From NCBI RefSeq assembly GCF_900343125.1, contig NZ_OPYL01000003.1, positions 124,001 to 188,000 of the forward strand: a stretch of 64,000 bases of DNA, given 5' to 3'. The notes beneath the pieces are model-generated. The model ran no database searches, had not been told where the DNA came from, and saw only the letters and a program-made list of their open reading frames with translations. Shown one piece after another: positions 9,371 to 18,854 of the stretch (position 1 is its first letter; the number at the start of each line of letters is the position of its first letter). The position numbers and the translations under genes are program-made. The DNA comes from Dysgonomonas sp. Marseille-P4361. GTDB taxonomy: Bacteria > Bacteroidota > Bacteroidia > Bacteroidales > Dysgonomonadaceae.

Positions 9371-10585
9371 ATGGAAGAAATCGTATATGACTGTATAGTC
9401 GTAGGAGGAGGAATTAGTGGCATTTCATTCGCTCATAATCTGAAAAAGTCAGGTAAGAAAGTTTTGATTCTTGAAGAAAAAGAAAAGATTGGCGGACAAA
9501 TTAAGAGTGAATTTTCGGACCATAACCCTACATATTGGCGTGAGCTAGGCGCTCATACTTGCTACAATTCATATACTCATCTTTTATCCATGCTGAAAGA
9601 TATAGACTGTACAGATATTATTCAACCACTTGGGAAAGGAAGTTATGTCGTCTACTCAGATGGTAAGATAAAGAAGATGTTTGCAGAACTATCATTCATT
9701 CCTTTGATGTTTAACGGACCACGCATATTTTTTACATCAAAAGAGAATAGAACTGTAAAAGAATATTTCAGCAAAATAGTAGGTAAATCAAACTACGAAA
9801 AGTTATTCTCTTGTCTGTTCAGAGCCGTTATATCTCAAAGCGCAGATAACTATCCTGCCGAATTGTTTCTAAAAAGAAGAAAAGACCGATTCGAAGATTT
9901 CCCTCGCAAATATACTTTCCGAGAAGGAATAGCCTCGCTATTAAACACGATCGGAGAAAAGGATAATCTCACAGTTCTTACCAACTCTAAAGTTGACAAG
10001 ATAGAAAGAACAGAGGAAGGGAAATTATATAAAGTGACTACCTCCGAAGGGAATAGTTATACAACTCACTCTCTAGGTTTGGCTAGTGACACTCAAAATT
10101 CAGCAAAACTATTAAGCGAACTAGAGCCTAAAACAGCAAGCCTCTTATCAACTGTCCCGCTTTTCCATTCCGAATCGTTAAGTGTAGTGGTACCGAAAGA
10201 GAAGATTGATTTGCAAGCTGTGGCCGGTATTATTTCTCTGTCAGAAGATTTTCATTCTGCCGTATCTCGTGACTTGATAGAAGACCCTAAACTAAGAAGC
10301 TTTACTTTCCATTTCGAAAAAGGAGAAAAAAGCGATCAGGAAAAGATGGAAGTAGTATGCAAAGTTTTGAAGATAGCGAAAGAAGATGTTCTCGATTCGA
10401 AACTCGTAAATCATGTGCTTCCTTCTCTGAGAATTGAGCATTTAAATATGGCTGACAAAGTAGCTTCGTTAAGAACAGATAAAAATATATACATTCTCGG
10501 CAATTACTTCTACGGACTGTCTCTCGAAGACTGTGTAAACCGATCGGTAGATGAATTTGCCCGTTACGAGCAAAATAATGCATAG
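9371..10585 (+). CDS. FAD-dependent oxidoreductase, protoporphyrinogen-oxidase-like
   Basis: 404 residues from ATG 9371 (MEEIVYDCIVVGGG). A Rossmann dinucleotide motif (VVGGGISGISFA) and the acidic end of strand 2 (LILEEKEKIGGQI) are at the N-terminus; the C-terminus has the second FAD motif (KNIYILGNYFYGLSLEDCV). The pattern is that of HemG/HemY-type amino-oxidase-fold enzymes. No other haem-synthesis gene is nearby, so the exact substrate is uncertain. Single gene followed by pheT on the same strand. Confidence 0.75.
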   Translation: MEEIVYDCIVVGGGISGISFAHNLKKSGKKVLILEEKEKIGGQIKSEFSDHNPTYWRELGAHTCYNSYTHLLSMLKDIDCTDIIQPLGKGSYVVYSDGKIKKMFAELSFIPLMFNGPRIFFTSKENRTVKEYFSKIVGKSNYEKLFSCLFRAVISQSADNYPAELFLKRRKDRFEDFPRKYTFREGIASLLNTIGEKDNLTVLTNSKVDKIERTEEGKLYKVTTSEGNSYTTHSLGLASDTQNSAKLLSELEPKTASLLSTVPLFHSESLSVVVPKEKIDLQAVAGIISLSEDFHSAVSRDLIEDPKLRSFTFHFEKGEKSDQEKMEVVCKVLKIAKEDVLDSKLVNHVLPSLRIEHLNMADKVASLRTDKNIYILGNYFYGLSLEDCVNRSVDEFARYEQNNA

Positions 10586-10646
10586 ATATAAGCTCGGTTA
10601 AATAGAATCAAACTACTTTGTTATAGACCGAATAAAATATATTTTG

Positions 10647-10654
10647 TACTTTTG
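10647..10654 (+). promoter_or_regulatory. Candidate -7 promoter element of pheT
   Basis: TACTTTTG matches TAnnTTTG, 36 bases before the pheT ATG. The nearest TTTG (10617-10620) is at 26 bases, longer than the usual 19-21. Confidence 0.45.
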
Positions 10655-10689
10655 ACAGACTTTTTTGGAATAATATAAAACATCATATA

Positions 10690-13155
10690 ATGAATATTTC
10701 ATACAATTGGCTAAAAGACTATTTAGACTTCGATTTATCTCCGGTAGAAACTGGTGACGCCCTTACTTCTCTGGGACTTGAAACAGGAGGTGTAGAAGAA
10801 GTAGAAACCATCAAAGGCGGATTGGAAGGTATCGTGATTGGCGAAGTATTGACTTGCGTAGATCACCCCGATTCGGATCACTTGCACATCACAACTGTAA
10901 ATGTAGGTCAGGAAGAACCGTTACAAATAGTATGCGGTGCTGCTAATGTTGCTGCCGGACAAAAAGTTGTAGTAGCATTGGTAGGTACTAAACTCTATTC
11001 GGGAGAAGAGACTTTCGCCATTAAGAAATCGAAAATCAGAGGAGTTGAGTCATTTGGTATGATCTGTGCCGAAGATGAAATAGGCATTGGAGCAAGCCAC
11101 GATGGTATCATCGTTCTGCCCGCCGATGCAAAAGTTGGTACTCCGGCAAAAGAATACTACAATATCAAGAGTGAGTATGTACTTGAAGTAGATATTACTC
11201 CTAACCGTATAGACGGAGCTTCACACTACGGTGTAGCACGAGATCTGGCTGCTTATTTGAAACAAAATAAGCTAAAAGGAACACTAAACTTGCCTAAAGT
11301 AGACGGTTTCAAAATTGATGTTCCAAGTGGAGAGATAACAGTAAAAGTAGAAAATACAGAAGCTTGTCCTCGCTACTCGGGTCTTACTATAAAAGGCGTA
11401 AAAGTAACGGAAAGCCCTGAGTGGTTGAAGAATAAATTGACGCTGATTGGTCAACGCCCTATCAACAATATTGTTGACATCACCAATTATGTGATGCTTA
11501 GTTTAGGACATCCTCTACATGCTTTCGATGTGGCATATATTACCGGAGGAAAAGTTATCGTTAAACCTCTATCCGAAGGTACCAAATTCACAACTCTTGA
11601 TGGTGAGGAACGCACATTGAGCGAAAGAGACCTAATGATATGTAACGAAAACGAAGGAATGTGTATCGGTGGCGTATTCGGAGGGTTAAAATCAGGTGTA
11701 ACTGAAACAACAACCGACGTATTCCTCGAATGTGCTTATTTCAACCCTACATGGATACGCAAGACTGCTCGTCGTCACGGACTAAGTACTGACTCTTCGT
11801 TCCGTTTCGAACGTGGATGTGATCCTAACGACACAATCTTTGTATTGAAATATGCTGCTATGCTGATTAAAGAATTGGCTGGCGGTGAATTTGTGGGAGA
11901 AATACAAGACGTATACCCTACCCCTATCGCGAAACCTATTGTTGAAGTTTCGTATCAAAAAATCAATTCGTTGATTGGGAAAGATATCGACAAAGAAACG
12001 GTAAAATCTATATTAGACAGTTTAGAGATTGTTGTAGAGAAGGAAACCGAAGAGGGTCTTACATTGTCTATCCCTACATACAGAGTAGATGTACTACGCG
12101 ATGTGGATGTGATCGAAGACATCTTGCGTGTATATGGTTACAATAACATTGAAATGGGAGAAAGTGTAAAATCAAACCTTTCGTACCAATCGCCTACAGA
12201 TAAGAGCTACGATCTTCAAAATCTGATTTCGGAGCAATTGACAGGTAGCGGTTTCAGAGAGATTATGAATAATTCGCTTACGAAAGAAGCTTATTATACA
12301 AACTCAGAAGTTTTTCCTGCGTCAAGATCGGTATATTTGATCAATCCATTGAGTACTGACCTAAACGTAATGAGACAAACATTGCTATATGGAGGTTTGG
12401 AAAGTATTGCTTACAACAGAAACCGTCAGAATCCAAACATCAGATTCTATGAGTTTGGTAATTGCTACTTCTACGATGCAGATCGCAAATCGGAAGAAGA
12501 TGTTCTGAGAGAATATAGCGAAGAATTTCACCTTGGTATCTGGTTGAGCGGAAACAGTGTAGATACAAACTGGGCTGCCCCTGACGAAAAATCAACAGTA
12601 TATCAGCTAAAAGCTCATGTAGAGAATATATTCACACGTTTGGGTATCACAACCAACAGATATGAATACAAGCAATTCTCAAATGAACTATTCAGCACAG
12701 CAATCGACATACAAGCCAAAGGAAAAGGAAAATCGTTAGGTGTTATAGGTATTGTTAGCAAAAAAGTGCTGAAAGCACAAGATATTAATTCGGATGTTTT
12801 CTTTGCAGAACTAAATTGGGGGGCTTTGATGAAAGAGATTAAGAAACATAGTGTACTATCTTCTGACATTTCTAAATTCCCAGCTGTAAAAAGAGACTTA
12901 GCTTTATTGTTAGACAAGAATGTATTATTTGACGACATAGAGAAGATTGCCTATAAAGCAGAACGTAAACTTCTGAAAGACGTTACTCTGTTTGACGTAT
13001 ACGAAGGCAAGAACTTACCGGAAGGCAAGAAATCATATGCTGTCAACTTCGTGTTGCAAGATGATGAAAAGACACTAAGCGACAAGCAAATTGACGCCAT
13101 CATGCAAAAAATACAGAAATCGCTGGAAAATGAGCTTGGTGCTCAGTTGAGATAA
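10690..13155 (+). CDS. pheT: Phenylalanine-tRNA ligase beta subunit
   Basis: 821 residues, normal for bacterial PheT. The N-terminal MNISYNWLKDYLDFDLSP leads into an EMAP-like tRNA-binding domain (residues ~40-150, DHPDSDHLHITTVNVG). The B3/B4 core with its HPLHAFD stretch is near 275, B5 near 405-470 and the C-terminal FDX-ACB anticodon-binding domain at ~725-820 (SKFPAVKRDLALLLDKNV). It pairs with PheS, which is not in the window, to charge tRNA-Phe. Own promoter and terminator suggest a monocistronic unit. Confidence 0.97.
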   Translation: MNISYNWLKDYLDFDLSPVETGDALTSLGLETGGVEEVETIKGGLEGIVIGEVLTCVDHPDSDHLHITTVNVGQEEPLQIVCGAANVAAGQKVVVALVGTKLYSGEETFAIKKSKIRGVESFGMICAEDEIGIGASHDGIIVLPADAKVGTPAKEYYNIKSEYVLEVDITPNRIDGASHYGVARDLAAYLKQNKLKGTLNLPKVDGFKIDVPSGEITVKVENTEACPRYSGLTIKGVKVTESPEWLKNKLTLIGQRPINNIVDITNYVMLSLGHPLHAFDVAYITGGKVIVKPLSEGTKFTTLDGEERTLSERDLMICNENEGMCIGGVFGGLKSGVTETTTDVFLECAYFNPTWIRKTARRHGLSTDSSFRFERGCDPNDTIFVLKYAAMLIKELAGGEFVGEIQDVYPTPIAKPIVEVSYQKINSLIGKDIDKETVKSILDSLEIVVEKETEEGLTLSIPTYRVDVLRDVDVIEDILRVYGYNNIEMGESVKSNLSYQSPTDKSYDLQNLISEQLTGSGFREIMNNSLTKEAYYTNSEVFPASRSVYLINPLSTDLNVMRQTLLYGGLESIAYNRNRQNPNIRFYEFGNCYFYDADRKSEEDVLREYSEEFHLGIWLSGNSVDTNWAAPDEKSTVYQLKAHVENIFTRLGITTNRYEYKQFSNELFSTAIDIQAKGKGKSLGVIGIVSKKVLKAQDINSDVFFAELNWGALMKEIKKHSVLSSDISKFPAVKRDLALLLDKNVLFDDIEKIAYKAERKLLKDVTLFDVYEGKNLPEGKKSYAVNFVLQDDEKTLSDKQIDAIMQKIQKSLENELGAQLR

Positions 13156-13179
13156 AAGATATTAATATCGCTTATATAC

Positions 13180-13206
13180 AAAGGATTCTCTTTTAGGGAA
13201 TCCTTT
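13180..13206 (+). terminator. Intrinsic terminator of pheT
   Basis: AAAGGATTC (13180-13188) pairs with GAATCCTTT (13198-13206), followed by a T-rich tract. Confidence 0.75.
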
Positions 13207-13224
13207 TGTTTTATTATAATTGTT

Positions 13225-13232
13225 TACCTTTG
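13225..13232 (+). promoter_or_regulatory. Candidate -7 promoter element of the DUF3472 gene
   Basis: TACCTTTG matches TAnnTTTG, 30 bases before the start codon; a TTTG lies 16 bases upstream, somewhat close. Confidence 0.45.
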
Positions 13233-13261
13233 GGTAATCAAACTAAATCATACAGAAAGAC

Positions 13262-14563
13262 ATGAAAAAGATTCTAACCTTATTTTTCTACTTATTATTG
13301 ACAGGAGGGCTTCTTTTTGCCCAAAACACACAAGAAAATGTTCTACAAATAATTAGTATCCCGATCGATGGGAATACTTATATTACTGGCGAACAACGAG
13401 ATCGAAATGCGCTGAGTGAAGCAGGTATCACAAATTGGAATAATCCTGTACTCAAATTTTCTTCTTGGTTTAAAGTTTCTAATCCGGGATCGTTAAATGT
13501 GTCTCTTCGTACCAAGACTGTTGGAGAAGGTTCTACGATTAAGGTCTCAATAAATAATACTTCGCAAGAAATAGTTCTTAAAAATAATAGCTGGTCAATA
13601 ATTCCTGTGGGTCAGATAAATGTGGACAAAGCCGGATATGTACGTATCGACCTTGAAGCAATCGACAAGAAAGGTGATGTGTATGCCGACATATCGGATA
13701 TTATAGTGAGTGGCTCTGCTGCAGAAAAAACGATATACTTTGTCAAAGAATTCGGAACCTATTGGGCAAGACGTGGCCCTTCCGTTCATATGAAATACAC
13801 ACTCCCTCAAGGTGAAGATATAGAATGGTTCTACAATGAAGTAACTGTGCCCGAAGGACAAGATGTTATTGGTTCGTACTACATGTCAAACGGATTCAAT
13901 GGCGGTTACTTTGGGATGCAGGTAAACAGTCCGAACGAAAGACGCGTTCTTTTCTCAGTATGGAGTCCTTTCACCACTGACGATCCGAATGAAATACCGG
14001 AAGAAGATAGGATAAAAACATTAGCTCGTGGAGAAGATGTACATATCGGAGAATTCGGGAATGAAGGTTCAGGAGGACAAAGCTACCTGAAATACTCTTG
14101 GAAAGCGGGTACTACCTATAAATTTCTAACCCGCATACGTCCTGATGGCAAAGGCAATACCGTTTTCACGTCTTACTTTTATGCTACAGACGAAAATCGC
14201 TGGAGATTAATAGCTAGCTTCTCTCGTCCTAAAACGGATACTTGGTATCAAGGAGCGCATTCTTTCCTCGAAAATTTTATACCTGAGCAGGGCTATATAA
14301 CAAGAGAAGTACTATTTGGCAATCAGTGGGCTGTAACCAACAAAGGAAAGTGGATGCAAGTATCTGAAGGAACATTTACATATGATGCAACTGCCAATTC
14401 CGGAGTTAGACAAGACTATCAAGGAGGAATAAAAGGGAACTGCTTCTACTTGAAAAATTGCGGTTTCTTTGATGATAACACAATCTATAAAAGTGTTTTC
14501 GAAAGAAATACTATTAATGATAAGAAACCAAAGATAAATCTAAAGAAGTTACCTACTAAATAG
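13262..14563 (+). CDS. Secreted DUF5077/DUF3472 protein
   Basis: 433 residues with a signal peptide (KILTLFFYLLLTGGLLFAQ). An N-terminal beta-sandwich resembling DUF5077 spans ~25-150 and a DUF3472 domain ~195-400 (GSYYMSNGFNGGYFGMQVN, later the W/F-rich PKTDTWYQGAHSFLE). Proteins of this layout are exported by Bacteroidota and look like glycan-binding or glycan-acting proteins; no activity is established to my knowledge. It stands alone, with no SusCD pair or glycosidase adjacent. Followed by a strong bidirectional terminator. Confidence 0.75.
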   Translation: MKKILTLFFYLLLTGGLLFAQNTQENVLQIISIPIDGNTYITGEQRDRNALSEAGITNWNNPVLKFSSWFKVSNPGSLNVSLRTKTVGEGSTIKVSINNTSQEIVLKNNSWSIIPVGQINVDKAGYVRIDLEAIDKKGDVYADISDIIVSGSAAEKTIYFVKEFGTYWARRGPSVHMKYTLPQGEDIEWFYNEVTVPEGQDVIGSYYMSNGFNGGYFGMQVNSPNERRVLFSVWSPFTTDDPNEIPEEDRIKTLARGEDVHIGEFGNEGSGGQSYLKYSWKAGTTYKFLTRIRPDGKGNTVFTSYFYATDENRWRLIASFSRPKTDTWYQGAHSFLENFIPEQGYITREVLFGNQWAVTNKGKWMQVSEGTFTYDATANSGVRQDYQGGIKGNCFYLKNCGFFDDNTIYKSVFERNTINDKKPKINLKKLPTK

Positions 14564-14573
14564 AATAAAAGAG

Positions 14574-14604
14574 AAGCGAGCCGTAAAAAATTTACGACTC
14601 GCTT
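14574..14604. terminator. Bidirectional intrinsic terminator
   Basis: AAGCGAG-CCGTAAA pairs with TTTACG-ACTCGCTT across one mismatch, followed by a T-run on the plus strand; it sits between two convergent genes. Confidence 0.8.
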
Positions 14605-14631
14605 TTTATATCCGCTTACTATTCTTTTCAA

Positions 14632-15648
14632 CTAAGCCTTGGTCAACTCTGCCGACTGAGTTCTTATTTCTTCTAACGAATATTGCTCTAATACAGTGTT
14701 TCGGAAATCAACGTTTTCTTCGAAAATTGTATTCTGAAAATCTACGTTCTTGAACTTCGCTTTATTAAATGAAGTATCAGCAATAATGGTATCCCAAAGA
14801 TCGCACTGATCGAATTGACTTTCTTCGAAAGTGGAATTGTGAATATGTGAGTTATCGAAAACAACTTTTTCGAATCGAGTATTCGAAAAATCAGTCTGTT
14901 CCACAAAGGCATTATCCATATAACAAGAAATAAAACTACACTCTTTAGCTGATGTTCGTATGAATTTTGTTTTTGTAAAGTCTACATTCTCTATATGTGC
15001 CTGATCAAGATCGATATCTTCGAAAATACAATGCGAAAGATCTGTCATAAGGTCACTATAAACGAATTCATTATTCTTAAATAAAACTGTCATAATAGTT
15101 TGAATCACTATCGTTGGCTTCTTGTTTATCAGCCACTCTGTACCTTCTTCCTTATTGACTATTTTCTCCGTATTCTCACGTACAAAAGCACTTAGAATTT
15201 CATGAATAATCTTTACATATCCTCTCTGCCGTTCATCGCCTACCGATGATTCGAGAGCAATTTGATGAAGTGCATATACACCCGACAACATAGAACTCAC
15301 ACTCCCACTATCCAAAAGTGTTGCAGCATCCTTGAAGCGACTGTTAATCTGCCCTTTTTCGTTAATATTGTTCTGTCGGGTTTGTTCTGCAACACGTCTG
15401 TTATTAATCCACAAACCAAGCACAACAAGACCGCCTCCCATTACAGTTGCAACAGTTTTCACATACTCTCCTAAGGCAGAAGGAGTATCGCCAAACAATA
15501 ATATATGAGCATCTAGCTTATAGAACAAAATTCCTATAAAAAGACTACCCAATATTATTATTAAAAATATGTATTTGTAATAGATTTTCGAAAGTTCTTC
15601 TTTATTCTTCTTCAGTACGTATGATAAAGTTTTACGTTTTTTTGACAT
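14632..15648 (-). CDS. Membrane-anchored pentapeptide-repeat protein
   Basis: 338 residues from ATG 15648 (MSKKRKTLSYVLKKNKEEL), chosen because a good ribosome-binding sequence AAGGAGGATAT directly precedes it; the frame is open 111 bases further upstream. Two transmembrane helices (YIFLIIILGSLFIGILFYKL near 25-45 and VATVMGGGLVVLGLWI near 65-80) precede a helical linker and a C-terminal beta-helix of A(D/N)LXX-type repeats (TDFSNTRFEKVVFDNSHIHN and neighbours). Known relatives have this two-helix plus pentapeptide layout but no assigned function. A Shine-Dalgarno this strong is unusual in Bacteroidota. Confidence 0.8.
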   Translation of the reverse strand: MSKKRKTLSYVLKKNKEELSKIYYKYIFLIIILGSLFIGILFYKLDAHILLFGDTPSALGEYVKTVATVMGGGLVVLGLWINNRRVAEQTRQNNINEKGQINSRFKDAATLLDSGSVSSMLSGVYALHQIALESSVGDERQRGYVKIIHEILSAFVRENTEKIVNKEEGTEWLINKKPTIVIQTIMTVLFKNNEFVYSDLMTDLSHCIFEDIDLDQAHIENVDFTKTKFIRTSAKECSFISCYMDNAFVEQTDFSNTRFEKVVFDNSHIHNSTFEESQFDQCDLWDTIIADTSFNKAKFKNVDFQNTIFEENVDFRNTVLEQYSLEEIRTQSAELTKA

Positions 15649-15800
15649 ATATCCTCCTTTTTGATCATACAAAGATAACACTTTAAGATTAAACGAGTTT
15701 TTAAAAACTATTGTACGACTAATACCCCATTCTAAACTGATCGATTCGAAACAAACCAATCTTTCGTATCTTTGCCATCTGGAAATAAAACGAAAAAACG

Positions 15801-16631
15801 ATGATTAAACTAGAGATAGATAAAGACACTTGTATCCGTTGCGGACAATGTGTTTCCGTTTGTCCGGTTCGTATATTGACTCAGACTGAAGATAAAGGCG
15901 AAATAGGTGTTATCAACTTACAAACATGCTTAGAATGTACACAGTGTGTATCGATCTGTCCTACCGATTCGGTTCATCACTCCTCCTTCTATAAAGTATA
16001 TAATGTAAAGAAAGAGATATTGCCTTCAGCCGAATCATTACTTGAACTGATGCATAAGAGAAGATCAAACAGAGCATTTTCTCAAAAGCCAATTCCGATG
16101 GAATATCTGGATATGATACTTGAAGCGGCTAACCTTGCACCTACAGCGAAAAACAAACGTCCTTTGAAATATACACTCATAACCAATCCGTCGACATTAC
16201 AAGCTGTACACAAAGCATGTATAGATGTTTGCAATAATCTATATATACAGTTTAGCAAGTCTGATGATGCAGAAATAAGAAAGAAAGGTCTATATTTTCA
16301 ACGTTTAAGTCAGGTTTATAATAATGGATATGAGGTTATTCTTCGGGGAGCTACTGCTTTAATCCTTATCCATTGCGAAGATATCGAGTTTACTCCCGAT
16401 GCAAATCTTTCGTATCAGAATGCCTCCTTGATGGCCGAAGCTTTGGATGTCGCTCATTTCTATACCGGATATCTGAGGCGATTGTCCATGATGGATACAG
16501 AAGATATTATCCGTAATACAATAGGAATCAAAGGACAACACATTTTAGCAGGAATGGCTTTGGCTATGCCAAAATATACATTTAGCAAATATGTAAAAAA
16601 AGAAGATCTGAAAGTAACAAAACTGCTTTAA
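15801..16631 (+). CDS. Nitroreductase-family protein with N-terminal 2[4Fe-4S] ferredoxin domain
   Basis: 276 residues. Two CxxCxxCxxxCP clusters lie at ~10-60 (CIRCGQCVSVCP and CLECTQCVSICP). The rest is an FMN-dependent nitroreductase fold with MHKRRSNRAFSQKPIP near 85 and APTAKNKRPLKY near 113. The fusion feeds ferredoxin electrons to a flavin site. Substrate is unknown; members are annotated as NAD(P)H- or ferredoxin-dependent reductases of anaerobes. Monocistronic by spacing. Confidence 0.85.
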   Translation: MIKLEIDKDTCIRCGQCVSVCPVRILTQTEDKGEIGVINLQTCLECTQCVSICPTDSVHHSSFYKVYNVKKEILPSAESLLELMHKRRSNRAFSQKPIPMEYLDMILEAANLAPTAKNKRPLKYTLITNPSTLQAVHKACIDVCNNLYIQFSKSDDAEIRKKGLYFQRLSQVYNNGYEVILRGATALILIHCEDIEFTPDANLSYQNASLMAEALDVAHFYTGYLRRLSMMDTEDIIRNTIGIKGQHILAGMALAMPKYTFSKYVKKEDLKVTKLL

Positions 16632-16724
16632 AGTCGAAAAAGAGGCTTAGAATTCAATAAAATAATGAGCTTAGATTTATTCCGATTAAAGCTTTTATAC
16701 TTAGCTTATATGTAATATTTTTTA

Positions 16725-16732
16725 TACTTTTG
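16725..16732 (+). promoter_or_regulatory. Candidate -7 promoter element of yebC
   Basis: TACTTTTG matches TAnnTTTG, 40 bases upstream of the yebC start codon; -33 element not convincing. Confidence 0.45.
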
Positions 16733-16771
16733 CATAGCAAAATAAAACAACATTAGAAATTTTAAATACCC

Positions 16772-17497
16772 ATGGGAAGAGCGTTTGAATATCGCAAAGC
16801 AACAAAAATGAAACGTTGGGGCAATATGGCCCGAGTGTTCACTAAGCTTGGTAAACAAATTACCATAGCCGTAAAAGAAGGTGGACCTGACCCGGATACA
16901 AACCCACGTCTTCGTGTGTTGGAGCAACAAGCGAAGAAAGAAAACATGCCGAAAGAAAATGTTGAACGTGCGATAAAAAAAGCAATATCGAAAGATGAGG
17001 CTGACTATAAAGAAGTAAACTACGAAGGATACGGACCTTTTGGTATCGCAATATTTGTTGAAACTGCAACGGACAATCCTACTCGTACAGTAGCAAATGT
17101 ACGCAGCTATTTCAATAAGTTCGGAGGTTCTCTCGGAACATCGGGAAGCTTGGAGTTTCTTTTCGATCACAAATGTGTATTTAAGATATCAGCCAAAGAA
17201 GGTGTTTCGTTGGAAGATCTTGAACTTGAGTTAATCGACTATGGTGTAGACGAAGTAGAACAAGATGGAGACGATATTATATTGTATGGTGAGTTTAAAT
17301 CATACTCTGATATTCAAAAATATCTGGAGGAAAATGGCTTTGAAATTCACAGTGCAGAGTTCGAACGTATTCCTAACGACTTAAAAGAGTTGTCGAAGGA
17401 GCAACAAGAACAGATCCAAAAACTATTGGATAAATTCGAGGATGACGAAGACGTTCAAAACGTATTCCACAATATGAAAGAAGACTTTGAAGAATAA
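16772..17497 (+). CDS. yebC: YebC/PmpR (TACO1) family translation factor
   Basis: 241 residues, typical length. Start MGRAFEYRKATKMKRWGNMA is the Bacteroidota form of the family's N-terminus; NVERAIKKA and the YEGYGPFGIAIFVE core follow, then TRTVANVRSYFNKFGGSLGT. YebC proteins were long called transcriptional regulators; recent work assigns them a role in relieving ribosome stalling on proline-rich motifs. Own promoter and terminator. Confidence 0.95.
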   Translation: MGRAFEYRKATKMKRWGNMARVFTKLGKQITIAVKEGGPDPDTNPRLRVLEQQAKKENMPKENVERAIKKAISKDEADYKEVNYEGYGPFGIAIFVETATDNPTRTVANVRSYFNKFGGSLGTSGSLEFLFDHKCVFKISAKEGVSLEDLELELIDYGVDEVEQDGDDIILYGEFKSYSDIQKYLEENGFEIHSAEFERIPNDLKELSKEQQEQIQKLLDKFEDDEDVQNVFHNMKEDFEE

Positions 17498-17524
17498 AAT
17501 ATATACGTTATATATTCCGTTAAG

Positions 17525-17557
17525 AAACTGTAAGATAGAATGTCTTACAGTTTTTTT
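17525..17557 (+). terminator. Intrinsic terminator of yebC
   Basis: AAACTGTAAGA (17525-17535) pairs with TCTTACAGTTT (17543-17553) and runs into seven Ts. Confidence 0.85.
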
Positions 17558-17597
17558 ATTACATTTGCTTTACTGATAAAGTATTCAAACGAGATTA

Positions 17598-18854
17598 ATG
17601 ATGAAATATAAAGCGACCTTCATTCTATTATTTTTTTGCAATTTATTATTGGCGCAGCCCTACAGAACACAGGCTTTGTCTCCCGAAATACATACGATAG
17701 AAGTAAGCAAAAATGGGAATTCGAATTTCAAACCAATTATAGAACTGAATAAAGGAGACTTTGTGAAGATCGACTTCGACCGTATTTCCGAGGATTCCTT
17801 CAATAGATTAAGATATAGAGTATTGCATTGCGACGCTTATTGGAAAGTAAGTTCTTCAATATCAGAGATCGACTACATGTCGGGATTCAACGATAATTAT
17901 ATAGACACTTACGATCCATCAATCAACACCACTGTCGAATACACGCACTTTAGCCTGCGAATACCAAACAATGAGATACAACTAAAATTGTCGGGTAATT
18001 ATGTAGTTGAAATATACGAAGAAGATGATCCGGAAACAGTACTATTGACAGCATGCTTCTCTGTTGTAGATAATCAGCTGAGCATAGCATCCTCCGTATC
18101 GTCAAATACAGATATCGATACAAACAGAAACCACCAGCAGCTATCTTTTACGCTACATCATCAAGGAATGAATATAAGAGACCCTCATACCGAACTTATT
18201 ATTTTTGCTCAACAGAATAACAGGCTTGATAATGAAAAGGCAAAGTTGAAACCTACATATGTTAACCCCGGAAAATTGATATTTGAACACAACAGAGATC
18301 TCATATTTGAAGCCGGTAATGAATACAGACGTTTCGAGACATCCAGTTATCGCTCAAATGGGATGAATGTAGCTCACATTGAATACAGACGTCCGACCTA
18401 TATCATGGATATTGCAGCCGATAAGGTTCGGGCAAATCGCGGCTACAGCTACGATCAGGATCAGAACGGAAAATTCTTTATCCGTACCAATGAGGGAGAA
18501 GATAATAATATAGAAGCCGATTACTTTGTTACCAATTTTACGATACCAATGGAAGAACCTATTTCTGATGATATTTATATAAATGGTGATTTTACAAACA
18601 ATACGTTTTCGGAAAAATATAAAATGCTATATGATGAAGGTAATAAGGTCTATTATCTTTCATTACTCCTTAAACAAGGGATGTATAACTATCAATATTT
18701 AACAAAGTCAGGAAATCGTTTTTCTACTTCAAAAATAGAAGGGAATTACCACGAGACAGAGAATGAATATATCATCTATGTATATTACCGACCTTCGGGG
18801 CAACGTTACGATAGTCTTATAGGTGTACAAACAATATATTCAAGAGAAAAATAA
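17598..18854 (+). CDS. DUF5103 / type IX secretion system plug-like protein
   Basis: 418 residues with signal peptide (FILLFFCNLLLAQP). Domain architecture matches the DUF5103 family, whose first domain is described as the plug that closes the SprA/Sov translocon of the type IX system (early YRVLHCDAYWKVSS, SEIDYMSGFNDN; late DIYINGDFTNN and YQYLT repeats). Presence here does not prove an active T9SS, since many Bacteroidales keep this gene without secreting by that route. It ends exactly one base before the convergent methyltransferase gene. Confidence 0.8.
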   Translation: MMKYKATFILLFFCNLLLAQPYRTQALSPEIHTIEVSKNGNSNFKPIIELNKGDFVKIDFDRISEDSFNRLRYRVLHCDAYWKVSSSISEIDYMSGFNDNYIDTYDPSINTTVEYTHFSLRIPNNEIQLKLSGNYVVEIYEEDDPETVLLTACFSVVDNQLSIASSVSSNTDIDTNRNHQQLSFTLHHQGMNIRDPHTELIIFAQQNNRLDNEKAKLKPTYVNPGKLIFEHNRDLIFEAGNEYRRFETSSYRSNGMNVAHIEYRRPTYIMDIAADKVRANRGYSYDQDQNGKFFIRTNEGEDNNIEADYFVTNFTIPMEEPISDDIYINGDFTNNTFSEKYKMLYDEGNKVYYLSLLLKQGMYNYQYLTKSGNRFSTSKIEGNYHETENEYIIYVYYRPSGQRYDSLIGVQTIYSREK